From Sphingomonadales bacterium UBA6157 (GTDB taxonomy: Bacteria; Pseudomonadota; Alphaproteobacteria; Sphingomonadales; Sphingomonadaceae), in contig DIUN01000020.1 of NCBI GenBank assembly GCA_002423025.1, positions 19,509 through 34,317 on the forward strand: 14,809 nucleotides of DNA, in the 5' to 3' direction. A model generated the notes under the pieces. The model was not told the DNA's origin and did no database searches. It was given only the letters and a program-made list of their open reading frames with translations. A program made the position numbers and the translations under genes. Positions 1 to 7,330 of the stretch are shown piece by piece (within the stretch, counting starts at the first letter, position 1; every line of letters begins with the position of its first letter).

Positions 1-2049
1 GGCACGGACAGCCACACCACCATGATCAACGGCCTGGGCGTGCTCGGCTGGGGCGTCGGCGGCATCGAGGCAGAAGCGGCCATGCTCGGCCAGCCGGTCT
101 CCATGCTGATCCCGGAAGTTGTCGGCTTCAAGCTGTTCGGCAACCTGTCGGAAGGCATCACCGCCACCGATCTGGTTCTCACCGTCACCCAGATGCTGCG
201 CGCCAAGGGCGTTGTCGGCCGCTTTGTCGAGTTCTACGGCCCCGGCCTTGATGCGCTGACGCTGGCAGACCGTGCCACCATCGCAAACATGGCGCCGGAA
301 TATGGCGCCACCTGCGGCTTCTTCCCCATCGATACTGCCACCATCGATTACATGCGCCTCTCCGGCCGTGATGAAGAGCGGCTGGCGCTGGTGGAAGCCT
401 ATTGCCGCGCCCAGGGCCTGTGGCGCGATGCCACCACGCCGGATCCGGTGTTCACCGATGCACTGGAGCTGGACCTCGGCAGCGTCATGCCCAGCCTCGC
501 CGGCCCACGCCGCCCGCAGGACAAGGTGCTGCTCTCCAACGCCAAGGCCGCTTTCGAATCCGAACTTTCCGGCGGCTACAAGCAGGCCGACGCCATGCAG
601 AAGCGCGTGCCGGTGGAAGGCGCCAATTTCGATATCGGCCATGGCGATGTCGTGATTGCCGCCATCACCAGCTGCACCAACACCTCGAACCCGAACGTGC
701 TCGTCGCTGCCGGCCTCGTTGCCCGCAAGGCCCATGCGCTCGGCCTCAAGACCAAGCCCTGGGTCAAGACCAGCCTTGCGCCGGGCTCCAAGGTCGTCAC
801 CGATTATTTCGCCAAGTCCGGCCTGCAGACCGACCTTGATGCCCTCGGCTTCAACCTTGTCGGCTATGGCTGCACCACCTGCATCGGCAACTCCGGGCCG
901 CTGGCCGAGCCGATCAGCAAGGCGATCAACGGCAATGACATCGTTGCCGCCTCGGTGCTCTCCGGCAACCGCAACTTCGAGGGCCGCGTCTCCCCGGATG
1001 TGCGCGCCAACTATCTTGCCTCGCCGCCGCTGGTCGTCGCCTATGCGCTCGCGGGCACCATGCGCAAGGACCTGACCAGCGAAGCCATCGGTGAAGGCGC
1101 CAATGGCCAGCCGGTGTTCCTCAAGGACATCTGGCCGACCAACCAGGAAGTCGCCGCCATGGTGCTATCCTCGGTGACGGCAGACATGTTCCGCGCCCGC
1201 TATGACAATGTATTCGATGGTGACGAGCATTGGCAGGCGATCAAGGTGGAAGGCGGCGCCACCTACAAGTGGAACCCGGCCTCCACCTATGTGCAGAACC
1301 CGCCCTATTTCGAGGGCATGACGATGACGCCCAAGCCCACCGAGGACATCAAGGGCGCTCGCCCGCTGGCGATCTTTGCCGACAGCATCACCACCGACCA
1401 CATCTCGCCCGCCGGCTCGATCAAGGAAGCCTCGCCCGCCGGCAGCTACCTCAACGAGCGCCAGGTCAGCCGCAACGAGTTCAACTCCTACGGCGCGCGT
1501 CGCGGCAACCATGAAGTGATGATGCGCGGCACTTTCGCCAACATCCGCATCCGCAACGAGATGGTACCGGGCGTGGAAGGCGGCTTCACCAAGCACATTC
1601 CTTCGGGCCAGCAGCTCGCCATTTTCGATGCGGCGGAAAAGTACAAGGCCGAGGGCACGCCGCTCGTGGTCGTCGCCGGCAAGGAATATGGCACCGGCTC
1701 GTCGCGTGATTGGGCGGCCAAGGGCACGACGCTGCTCGGCGTCCGCGCCGTGATTGCAGAGAGCTTTGAGCGCATCCACCGCTCCAATCTCGTCGGCATG
1801 GGCGTGCTGCCGCTGCAGTTCGCCGAAGGTACGGACCGCAAGACGGCCGGCCTCGATGGCACCGAAGTGTTCGACATCACCGGCGTCGCCAGCCTCAAGC
1901 CGCGCCAGATGGTGACGGTGAACTTCACCCGCGCCGACGGCACCACCGGCTGCTTCGAGACGCTGTGCCGGATCGATACCGAGCAGGAGCTGGAGTATTT
2001 CTACGCTGGCGGCATCCTGCCCTACGTGCTGCGCAAGCTGGCCGCATAA
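1..2049 (+). CDS. acnA: Aconitate hydratase A, C-terminal part (5' end cut by window)
   Basis: Aconitase interconverts citrate and isocitrate in the TCA cycle in the cytoplasm. The frame is open from base 1, reading GTDSHTTMINGLGVLGWG, so the ATG at 22 is internal and about 200 N-terminal residues lie outside the window. Visible are 682 residues; family members have about 890. The three [4Fe-4S] cysteines are present: SCTNTSNP (Cys codon at 673) and GCTTCIGNSGP (codons at 871 and 880). The C-terminal swivel domain is intact, with ADSITTDHISPAG and the substrate-binding GTGSSRDWAAKG segment near 1690-1730. It ends in TAA and converges on the minus-strand phosphatase gene, 42 nt apart with a hairpin between. 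The family assignment is certain; AcnA (IRP1-like) type rather than AcnB follows from the domain order. Confidence 0.97.
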   Translation, partial: GTDSHTTMINGLGVLGWGVGGIEAEAAMLGQPVSMLIPEVVGFKLFGNLSEGITATDLVLTVTQMLRAKGVVGRFVEFYGPGLDALTLADRATIANMAPEYGATCGFFPIDTATIDYMRLSGRDEERLALVEAYCRAQGLWRDATTPDPVFTDALELDLGSVMPSLAGPRRPQDKVLLSNAKAAFESELSGGYKQADAMQKRVPVEGANFDIGHGDVVIAAITSCTNTSNPNVLVAAGLVARKAHALGLKTKPWVKTSLAPGSKVVTDYFAKSGLQTDLDALGFNLVGYGCTTCIGNSGPLAEPISKAINGNDIVAASVLSGNRNFEGRVSPDVRANYLASPPLVVAYALAGTMRKDLTSEAIGEGANGQPVFLKDIWPTNQEVAAMVLSSVTADMFRARYDNVFDGDEHWQAIKVEGGATYKWNPASTYVQNPPYFEGMTMTPKPTEDIKGARPLAIFADSITTDHISPAGSIKEASPAGSYLNERQVSRNEFNSYGARRGNHEVMMRGTFANIRIRNEMVPGVEGGFTKHIPSGQQLAIFDAAEKYKAEGTPLVVVAGKEYGTGSSRDWAAKGTTLLGVRAVIAESFERIHRSNLVGMGVLPLQFAEGTDRKTAGLDGTEVFDITGVASLKPRQMVTVNFTRADGTTGCFETLCRIDTEQELEYFYAGGILPYVLRKLAA

Positions 2050-2056
2050 CGCTCTT

Positions 2057-2084
2057 CCGGCGGGTGCCCCAGGGCGCCCGCCGG
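2057..2084. terminator. Bidirectional terminator-like hairpin between convergent genes
   Basis: A near-perfect inverted repeat: 2057-2069 pairs with 2072-2084, 13 positions with a single G-U wobble; in practice a stem of about 12 bp closes a 4-nt loop. It lies 8 nt after the acnA stop and 8 nt before the stop of the minus-strand gene. There is no T-run on either side, so it is either an atypical intrinsic terminator or an mRNA 3'-end stabiliser for both transcripts. Confidence 0.6.
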
Positions 2085-2091
2085 ACCGGCC

Positions 2092-2793
2092 TCAGGCCCG
2101 CTCGAAAAGCGAGGCCTTTGGCTTGCCCCAATCGACAATCCGCCAGCCGCGCGCCTGCGCCATGTCCCGCAGCGCCGGGGACGGATTGGCCGCAACAGCC
2201 TCGCCGCCGCTGGCCAGCGCCAGCTCGAACACCGGCAGGTCCGACACATGGTCGGAATAAAACCGCAGCCGCGCATCGAGTGCACCATGGCCCGCGAGCC
2301 ACGCCGCCAAATGGCCGCGCTTGGCCTTGCCGTAGCAATTCTCGCCGCCGAGGCGCCAATCGAGCGTATCCCCCAGCCAGCGTGAGGGCGTGGCGACCAC
2401 CGCCGCCATCCCCAGCCTGGCGCCGATGGCCTCGGCATAATAGGCGTTGGACGCCGTGGCGAGCAGCAGCGTGCGGCCCTCGGCTCGGTCCGCCGCGATC
2501 TGCGCCAGCGCGCCTTCAAACAGGTTTTCGGCCACCACGCGCTCGGCATAGGCCTGCGCCGCGGCCGCCACCCTGGCGCGGGGCAGCCGCCGGCCCATCA
2601 GCACAAGGTGGCACAGCGCCTTCAGCTGCCCGCGGCTGACCAGCCGTGCGGCGTGGCCCAGCACCAGCAGCAGCAGCAGCGGCAGCAGCACCACGCGCCA
2701 CGGCGCCTCGCGCTTCACCCAGAACGCCAGCCAGTGCGCCCAGGTGCCACTGCGCGTGATGGTGCGGTCCATGTCATAGATGCTGATCGCCAT
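2092..2793 (-). CDS. HAD-IB family phosphatase, possibly PgpC-like
   Basis: A 233-residue haloacid-dehalogenase-superfamily phosphatase. All four motifs are visible: motif I YDMDRTIT (nucleophile Asp7, general acid Asp9), motif II LLATAS (about 110-115), motif III Lys156 in NCYGKAKRGHL, and motif IV YSDHVSDLP (Asp181, Asp185). This pattern fits subfamily IB (SerB-like). A very hydrophobic Leu-rich stretch at residues 34-46, encoded partly by a GCT/CTG-type repeat, sits between motif I and the cap. The same arrangement is found in phosphatidylglycerophosphatase C of enterobacteria, so a membrane-associated lipid phosphatase is a fair but unproven guess. The start is supported by GAGGG about 6 nt upstream of the ATG. 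It is divergent from a phospholipid-type ABC transporter operon, 96 nt away. It could also act on a soluble phosphomonoester. Confidence 0.85.
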   Translation of the reverse strand: MAISIYDMDRTITRSGTWAHWLAFWVKREAPWRVVLLPLLLLLVLGHAARLVSRGQLKALCHLVLMGRRLPRARVAAAAQAYAERVVAENLFEGALAQIAADRAEGRTLLLATASNAYYAEAIGARLGMAAVVATPSRWLGDTLDWRLGGENCYGKAKRGHLAAWLAGHGALDARLRFYSDHVSDLPVFELALASGGEAVAANPSPALRDMAQARGWRIVDWGKPKASLFERA

Positions 2794-2889
2794 CGCCGCC
2801 CTCTAGGCCATGGCCCCCTGTATTGCGACGGGTTTTGCGTTGCCGCTTTGCCCCTTGCCCCCGGCGTCGCAATCCCCCACGGTTTCCGC
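2794..2889. promoter_or_regulatory. Shared divergent intergenic region, HAD phosphatase / mla-type operon
   Basis: These 96 nt separate two divergent ATGs and must carry the promoters of both units. On the minus strand an AGAGGG ribosome-binding site is clear. On the plus strand I see no strong Shine-Dalgarno before 2890 and no convincing -35/-10 pair. Confidence 0.4.
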
Positions 2890-4020
2890 ATGGGCATCGC
2901 CAGCTTTGAAGAGACCGCTGCCAGTGGCGAGGCCCGCCGCCTCGCCCTGCGTGGCCGGCTGACCATCGCCCATATCGCCGAAGTCGCCGGGCCGCTGCGC
3001 GCCGTGCCGCCCGCCGGCAAGACGCTGGTGATCGACCTTGCCGCAGCCGAGCATATCGACACCGCCGGCGCCTGGCTGGTCCACCGCGTGCGGCAGGATT
3101 GGGAGGCCGCCGGCAGCACTGTCAGCATCGAGAACGCCAGCCCCGATGCGCAGCGGCTGCTCGATCATGTCGCCGCCAATGACCAGCCGATGGCGACCCG
3201 CCCGCCGCGCGGCAATGTCCTCATCGACAGGCTGGCCCGCATCGGCAAGGCGATGGAGTCCGCCGCCCGGAATGTCGTGCTGTTCCTGTCCTTCCTCGGC
3301 CAGACGCTTATCGTGCTGGCGGAAACGGTCATCGGCCGCCGCCGCCTGCGCTGGCATGCCGTCGTCCACCAGTGCGAGGCGATCGGCGTCAATGCGCTCG
3401 GCATTGTCGGGTTGCTGCTGTTTCTCGTCGGCATCGTCATCGCGCAGCAGGGCGCCATCCAGCTCCGCCAGTTCGGCGCCGAGGTGTTCGTCGTCAATCT
3501 CATCGGCCGCTCCACGGCGCGCGAGCTGGGCATATTGCTCACCGCGATCATGGTTGCCGGCCGCTCCTCCTCGGCCTTCGCGGCGCAGATCGGCTCGATG
3601 AAGCTCAACCAGGAGATCGATGCCATGCGCATCATCGGCCTGTCGCCCATCGAGCTGCTGGTCATCCCCCGCATCCTCGCCATGGCGCTGATGCTGACGC
3701 TGCTCAGCCTGTTCGGCTCGTTCATGGCGCTGGTGGGTGGCGGCGTGCTGGTGTGGGTGTCTCTCGATATCCCGCCGATCAGCTATGTGCAGCGGCTCCA
3801 GGAGGTCATCCTGATGTCCGATTTCGTCATCGGCCTCGTCAAGGCGCCGGTGTTCGGCATCGTCATCGCCATGATGGGCTGTTTCCAGGGCATGCAGGTC
3901 AGCGGCAACGCCGAGTCGGTCGGCAAGCGCACCACCCAGGCTGTCGTCGAGTCGATTTTCCTCGTCATAGTGCTCGATGCCTTTTTCGCGGTGTTCTTCT
4001 CGGCACTTGGCTATAACTGA
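2890..4020 (+). CDS. mlaE: STAS-MlaE fusion, lipid ABC transporter permease
   Basis: A 376-residue inner-membrane permease of an Mla/MCE-type lipid transporter. Residues 1 to about 105 form a soluble STAS-like domain (VIDLAAAEHIDTAGAWLV), the counterpart of the separate MlaB of enterobacteria. Residues about 125-376 are the MlaE permease, with the family's most conserved stretch around 210-246 (STARELG, TAIMVAGRSSSAFAAQIGS, EIDAM) and several membrane helices (about 130-148, 168-188, 263-290, 316-332, 353-373). The frame stays open upstream to 2608, but that part runs antisense through the phosphatase gene. The ATG at 2890 gives the length usual for such fusions and starts just before the STAS fold; its ribosome-binding site is weak. 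The stop overlaps the next start as TGATG. The family is certain; the start is likely. Confidence 0.93.
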   Translation: MGIASFEETAASGEARRLALRGRLTIAHIAEVAGPLRAVPPAGKTLVIDLAAAEHIDTAGAWLVHRVRQDWEAAGSTVSIENASPDAQRLLDHVAANDQPMATRPPRGNVLIDRLARIGKAMESAARNVVLFLSFLGQTLIVLAETVIGRRRLRWHAVVHQCEAIGVNALGIVGLLLFLVGIVIAQQGAIQLRQFGAEVFVVNLIGRSTARELGILLTAIMVAGRSSSAFAAQIGSMKLNQEIDAMRIIGLSPIELLVIPRILAMALMLTLLSLFGSFMALVGGGVLVWVSLDIPPISYVQRLQEVILMSDFVIGLVKAPVFGIVIAMMGCFQGMQVSGNAESVGKRTTQAVVESIFLVIVLDAFFAVFFSALGYN

Positions 4021-4862
4021 TGGCCGTGAGCCTCTCCCCCACCCTCCCCGATGATGCCGATGCCATCATCCGCGTGCGCGGGCTCGTCACCGGCTTCGGC
4101 AGCCAGACGGTGCATGACCAGCTTGATCTCGATGTCCGCCGCGGCGAGATCATTGGCGTCGTCGGCGGCTCGGGCAGCGGCAAGTCCGTGCTGATGCGCG
4201 CCATCATCGGCCTGCAGCCGGTGCGCGAGGGCAGCATCGAGGTGCTCGGCACCGATGCGCTTCACCTCGGCCCGGCGGAGGCGAAAGACCTGCGCCGCCA
4301 ATGGGGCGTGCTGTTCCAGGAGGGTGCGCTGTTCTCCTCGCTCACCGTCGCCGAGAACATCCAGGTGCCGATGCGCGAGTTCCTCCACCTGCCGCAAAGC
4401 CTCATGGACGAGCTTGCCGTCTTCAAGGTCACCATGGTCGGCCTGCCGGTGTCCGCCGGCGCCAAGTATCCGTCCGAGCTTTCCGGCGGCATGAAGAAGC
4501 GCGCCGGCCTCGCCCGCGCCCTGGCGCTCGATCCGCAGTTGCTGTTCCTCGATGAGCCGACTTCGGGGCTGGACCCGATTTCCGCCGCTGCCTTTGATGA
4601 TCTCATCCGCGTGCTCCAGCAGACGCTCGGGCTCACCGTGTTCCTCATCACCCATGATCTCGATACGCTCCACGCCATCTGCGATCGTGTCGCGGTGATC
4701 GCGGACAAGCGCATCGTCGCCTGCGGAACCATCGAGGCCCTGCGCGCGTTCGATCATCCATGGGTGCAGGAGTATTTCTCCGGCCCCCGCGGCAGAGCCG
4801 CCGTCAATAGCGATGGCCGTGCAGCCACACACCCCAAGCTCAGCCAAGCGGAACCCGCCTGA
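4020..4862 (+). CDS. mlaF: Mla-type ABC transporter ATP-binding protein
   Basis: A 280-residue ABC ATPase that powers the lipid transporter from the cytoplasmic face. Walker A is GGSGSGKS (residues 49-56, Lys55), the Q-loop is Gln100, the signature is LSGGMKKRAGLARAL (from 154; the GGMxxR form typical of MlaF/Mkl ATPases), Walker B is LLFLDEP (174-180), the D-loop is SGLDP and the H-loop is ITHDL (His212). The ATG overlaps the mlaE stop by 1 nt, which implies translational coupling with equimolar subunits. The C-terminal 25 residues after FSGPRGRAA look disordered. Specificity for phospholipid is inferred from the neighbouring MlaE and MCE genes. Confidence 0.95.
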   Translation: MAVSLSPTLPDDADAIIRVRGLVTGFGSQTVHDQLDLDVRRGEIIGVVGGSGSGKSVLMRAIIGLQPVREGSIEVLGTDALHLGPAEAKDLRRQWGVLFQEGALFSSLTVAENIQVPMREFLHLPQSLMDELAVFKVTMVGLPVSAGAKYPSELSGGMKKRAGLARALALDPQLLFLDEPTSGLDPISAAAFDDLIRVLQQTLGLTVFLITHDLDTLHAICDRVAVIADKRIVACGTIEALRAFDHPWVQEYFSGPRGRAAVNSDGRAATHPKLSQAEPA

Positions 4863-5824
4863 TGGAAACCCGCAGCAACTATGTCATCGTCGGGGCCGTG
4901 GTGGTCGCGCTGGTCATCGCGCTGTTCGGCGCCACCATCTGGCTCGCCCGCTTCAGCGGCGCGGATGACCAGCATTTCGATATCTTCTTCAAGCAGTCCA
5001 TCACCGGCCTGGCCGTCGGCTCGCCTGTCGCCTTCAACGGCGTGCCTGTCGGCAAGGTGGAGGAGATCCGCTTGCTCCCTGCCACGCCGCAGTTCGTGCG
5101 CGTCCGCATCACCATCGGCGAGGATGTGCCGGTGCTGCAGGGCACCACCGCCGCGGTGGAGGGAGTCGGCTTCACCGGCGTCAGCCAGATCCAGCTGTCC
5201 GGCGCCACCCAGGGCGCGGCCCCCATCACCAAGCTTGGCCCCTATGGCGTGCCTGTCATCCCGCCGCGCACCGGCGCGCTCGGCCAGCTGCTGGCCAGCG
5301 CCCCTGAGCTGCTTAACAACGTCTCGCTGCTCACCGAGCGGCTCGCCGAGCTGCTCGATACCGAGAACCGTAAGAGCATCGCCGGCATCCTCAAGAACGT
5401 CGATACCACCAGCGCCGCCATCGCCAACCGCGCGCCGGAAATCGCCGAAACCATTGCCGAAGCCCGCAAGACGCTGGCCGCCGCCACCCTCACCCTCCAG
5501 CGCGTCGAGAGCCTCGCCACCAGCACCGAGGCGATGCTCAACGCCGATGGTAGGCCGATCGTCGCGGATCTGCGGCAGACGCTGAAGGCGGTGGAAACCA
5601 GCCTCGCCCGCTTCGACAAGCTGGCCGATACCGCCCAGCCCGGCCTGGAAACGCTCAACCGCGAAACCCTGCCGGAAGCCGGCCTGCTGCTGCGCGAGCT
5701 GCGCGACGTCACCGCCAATCTCGGCGCCCTCGCCAGCAAGCTGGATGAAGACCCGGCCGGCGCGCTCGTCGGCGGCCGCAAGCTGCCGGAATATTCGCCC
5801 TCCGATGCCGGAAAGGCCAATTGA
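4862..5824 (+). CDS. mlaD: MlaD-type MCE protein with long helical C-terminus
   Basis: A 320-residue periplasmic substrate-binding component anchored in the inner membrane. Residues about 8-30 are the single N-terminal membrane helix (NYVIVGAVVVALVIALFGAT). The MCE domain spans about 38-117 (FFKQSITGLAVGSPVAFNGV, VGKVEEI, VEGVGFTGVSQIQLSG). Residues about 140-300 are predicted by eye to be long, Ala/Leu-rich alpha helices with Thr/Glu repeats (LLASAPELLNNVSLLTERL and following). E. coli MlaD has only about 183 residues, so the helical extension is substantial and resembles the longer MCE proteins whose helices build a channel or needle. Both ends overlap their neighbours as TGATG. The family is certain; whether hexamers form a tunnel is inference. 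Confidence 0.92.
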   Translation: METRSNYVIVGAVVVALVIALFGATIWLARFSGADDQHFDIFFKQSITGLAVGSPVAFNGVPVGKVEEIRLLPATPQFVRVRITIGEDVPVLQGTTAAVEGVGFTGVSQIQLSGATQGAAPITKLGPYGVPVIPPRTGALGQLLASAPELLNNVSLLTERLAELLDTENRKSIAGILKNVDTTSAAIANRAPEIAETIAEARKTLAAATLTLQRVESLATSTEAMLNADGRPIVADLRQTLKAVETSLARFDKLADTAQPGLETLNRETLPEAGLLLRELRDVTANLGALASKLDEDPAGALVGGRKLPEYSPSDAGKAN

Positions 5825-6432
5825 TGATCCGCCCTGCGCTGCTCTCCGTTATCGCTCTCGCCCTCGCCGCCTGTGGCCCGCTAGTCCAGATCGGCGGCAA
5901 CACGCCCGCGCCGGATTCGCTGCTCACCCTGCGCGCCACTGCCGAGCCGCGCCCCTATGCCGGCCCGGCCAGCGCCGGCACGGCCCTGGCTGTCACCCTG
6001 CCGCTGGTGCCCGGCACGCTGCAGACGCTGCGCCTGCCCGTCACCACCAGCGATACCGAAGTGCTCTACCTTGCCAAGGCCAGCTGGGCCGAGCAGCCGA
6101 ACCGCCAGTTCCAGCGCCTGCTCGCCGATACGCTGGCCAGCGCCGGCCTCGCCGTGGTGGACAGCCGCCAATCCACCGCCGCGCCGGCCCGCAGCCTCAC
6201 CGGCACGCTGCGCGAGTTCGGCCTGGATGTCCGCAACCCCGGCGCCCCGGTGGTGCGCGTGCGCTATGATGCGCAGATCGCCGCCCCGGGGGACCGCACC
6301 GCCCCGCTGCTGCTCCGCCGCTTCGATGCCAGCGAGCCGGTGCCGAACCAGACCCCAACCGCCGTCGCCGCCGCGCTCAACCGCGCCGCCAACCGGCTGG
6401 CGGCAGACGTGGCGCTCTGGGCCGCCAACTAG
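5824..6432 (+). CDS. ABC-type transport auxiliary lipoprotein (PqiC / ABC_trans_aux type)
   Basis: A 202-residue lipoprotein. The signal sequence MIRPALLSVIALALAAC ends in a clear lipobox LAAC with Cys17. The body contains a segment (LRLPVTTSDTEVLYLAKASW, then NRQFQRLLADTL) typical of the ABC_trans_aux family, in which partner lipoproteins of MCE transporters such as PqiC are found. A TTG at 5821 is in frame, but the ATG at 5824 repeats the TGATG overlap used by the two junctions upstream, so it is preferred. As last gene of the operon it probably sits in the outer membrane and receives the MCE protein. The stop TAG shares its four-base CTAG with the stop of the convergent gene. Confidence 0.85.
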   Translation: MIRPALLSVIALALAACGPLVQIGGNTPAPDSLLTLRATAEPRPYAGPASAGTALAVTLPLVPGTLQTLRLPVTTSDTEVLYLAKASWAEQPNRQFQRLLADTLASAGLAVVDSRQSTAAPARSLTGTLREFGLDVRNPGAPVVRVRYDAQIAAPGDRTAPLLLRRFDASEPVPNQTPTAVAAALNRAANRLAADVALWAAN

Positions 6433-6818
6433 GCCTTGGTGCGCGGCGTAAGGGCGTAAAACAGCAGCGCCGCCACGCCGAGGCCCGCCAGCGTTGCCAG
6501 CATGTCGTGACCATCAAAAACGAAGCGCTGGCTCGTCCTCTGCACCAGTTCCCAGCCGAACAGCCCAACACCGCTGATCGCCGCGCACACCAGAAACCCC
6601 CGCCGCGCCGAAGCGAAGCCGGCGTCCCGCCGCCTGTCAGCCCAGACGCTCAGCGGCACAAACGCGATCGCAATCGCCGCCGCAAAATTCGGCGTGACAC
6701 CGACGAGATAGTCACCAACGGGATCAAGCTGCAACCGCTGGTCCCGAACCCAGTGCACGAACGAAAGCAGCGCCAAGGCGGCGATTCCGGCAAGGCCGTA
6801 ACGCATTGATGGTTGCAT
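6429..6818 (-). CDS. Small four-helix membrane protein, unknown function
   Basis: A 129-residue hydrophobic protein. The ATG at 6818 is chosen because GGGAGG (6825-6830, minus strand) lies 6 nt upstream; the open frame continues upstream to 6926 but without a better start. Predicted membrane segments are at about 6-22, 44-60, 74-92 and 105-123, with a basic loop DRRRD between the second and third. The arrangement GLFGWELVQ ... FDGHDMLATLAG ahead of the last helix is reminiscent of VanZ-like proteins, but too little is conserved to claim it. It converges on the lipoprotein gene and the two coding regions overlap by 4 nt. No T-rich terminator follows. Confidence 0.7.
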   Translation of the reverse strand: MQPSMRYGLAGIAALALLSFVHWVRDQRLQLDPVGDYLVGVTPNFAAAIAIAFVPLSVWADRRRDAGFASARRGFLVCAAISGVGLFGWELVQRTSQRFVFDGHDMLATLAGLGVAALLFYALTPRTKA

Positions 6819-7141
6819 GGGCTGCCTCCCTGAACGCCGTTTTTTGCACGTTACCGGGAATGCCCGCAATAAACGAAACGAAGGCAGATGAAGCCTATCG
6901 GCAGAAAGTGACACGAAGCAGGGCATCTGGCCCGGAATGACGATTCAGCTGGTATGAAGCCGCATCCGGAATGAGCGCTTCCGTGCGCACTGACGGCATA
7001 GCTGCCATTAGCCAGCACCGCGAGAGAACGATGGCTTCCGACCCAGTTCAAGCCGTTCCCCGATCGGTGCGTAAACTGCAGCTTTTGCCGAAACGACCAT
7101 TCGTCCGTGGTTGAGCAGCTTCGCCGCTACGCGCCCCCATT
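6819..7141. other. Intergenic stretch without a convincing gene
   Basis: Open frames here are short (66 and 75 codons, minus strand), lack ribosome-binding sites and have low-complexity translations rich in Ser, His and Cys. A T6 run lies at 6840-6845. Two near-identical short words, CCGGAATGA, occur at 6931-6939 and 6967-6975. No tRNA, transposase or clear promoter was found. It may be decayed DNA at the edge of the accessory segment. Confidence 0.4.
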
Positions 7142-7330
7142 TCAGGCGCGCCAGGCAACATACAGATTTCCCGAAGCGTTCGTGGTGAGCTGGAGCTCGG
7201 ATCCAAACGCTAGTATGGCCACAAGCGCCAGACATACTTCGGACAGCTGGAGCAAGGAATGAGTATCAAGCCGCGCGACTTCTGGTACTTTGGCTCGCTT
7301 GACATTGCCTCTTAGCTGCAGGGCGGTCAC
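7142..7330 (-). CDS. Possible small ORF coupled to the peptide-arginase gene
   Basis: A 62-codon frame starting with GTG at 7330. The GTG shares three bases with the TGA stop of the upstream gene (GTGA overlap), a configuration often seen in translational coupling. The product would begin VTALQLRGNVKRAKV, contain a hydrophobic stretch (LAVIL-like, VCLALVAILAFGS) and end in YVAWRA. I recognise no family. It contains four arginines, so it is at least conceivable as a small partner or substrate of the neighbouring arginase-family protein, but chance overlap is equally possible. Treat it as a candidate, not an established gene. Confidence 0.25.
   Translation of the reverse strand: MTALQLRGNVKRAKVPEVARLDTHSLLQLSEVCLALVAILAFGSELQLTTNASGNLYVAWRA

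Noticed and set aside
2661..2695. CAG-type triplet repeat
   Set aside because: It is the Leu-rich hydrophobic segment of the phosphatase read on the other strand, not an independent repeat element.
2608..2889. N-terminal extension of the STAS-MlaE frame
   Set aside because: It is antisense to the phosphatase, Gln/Arg/Pro-rich and unlike STAS; the ATG at 2890 gives the usual family length.
4011..4847. Open frame (278 codons) antisense to mlaF
   Set aside because: Shadow of a gene with complete ABC ATPase motifs.
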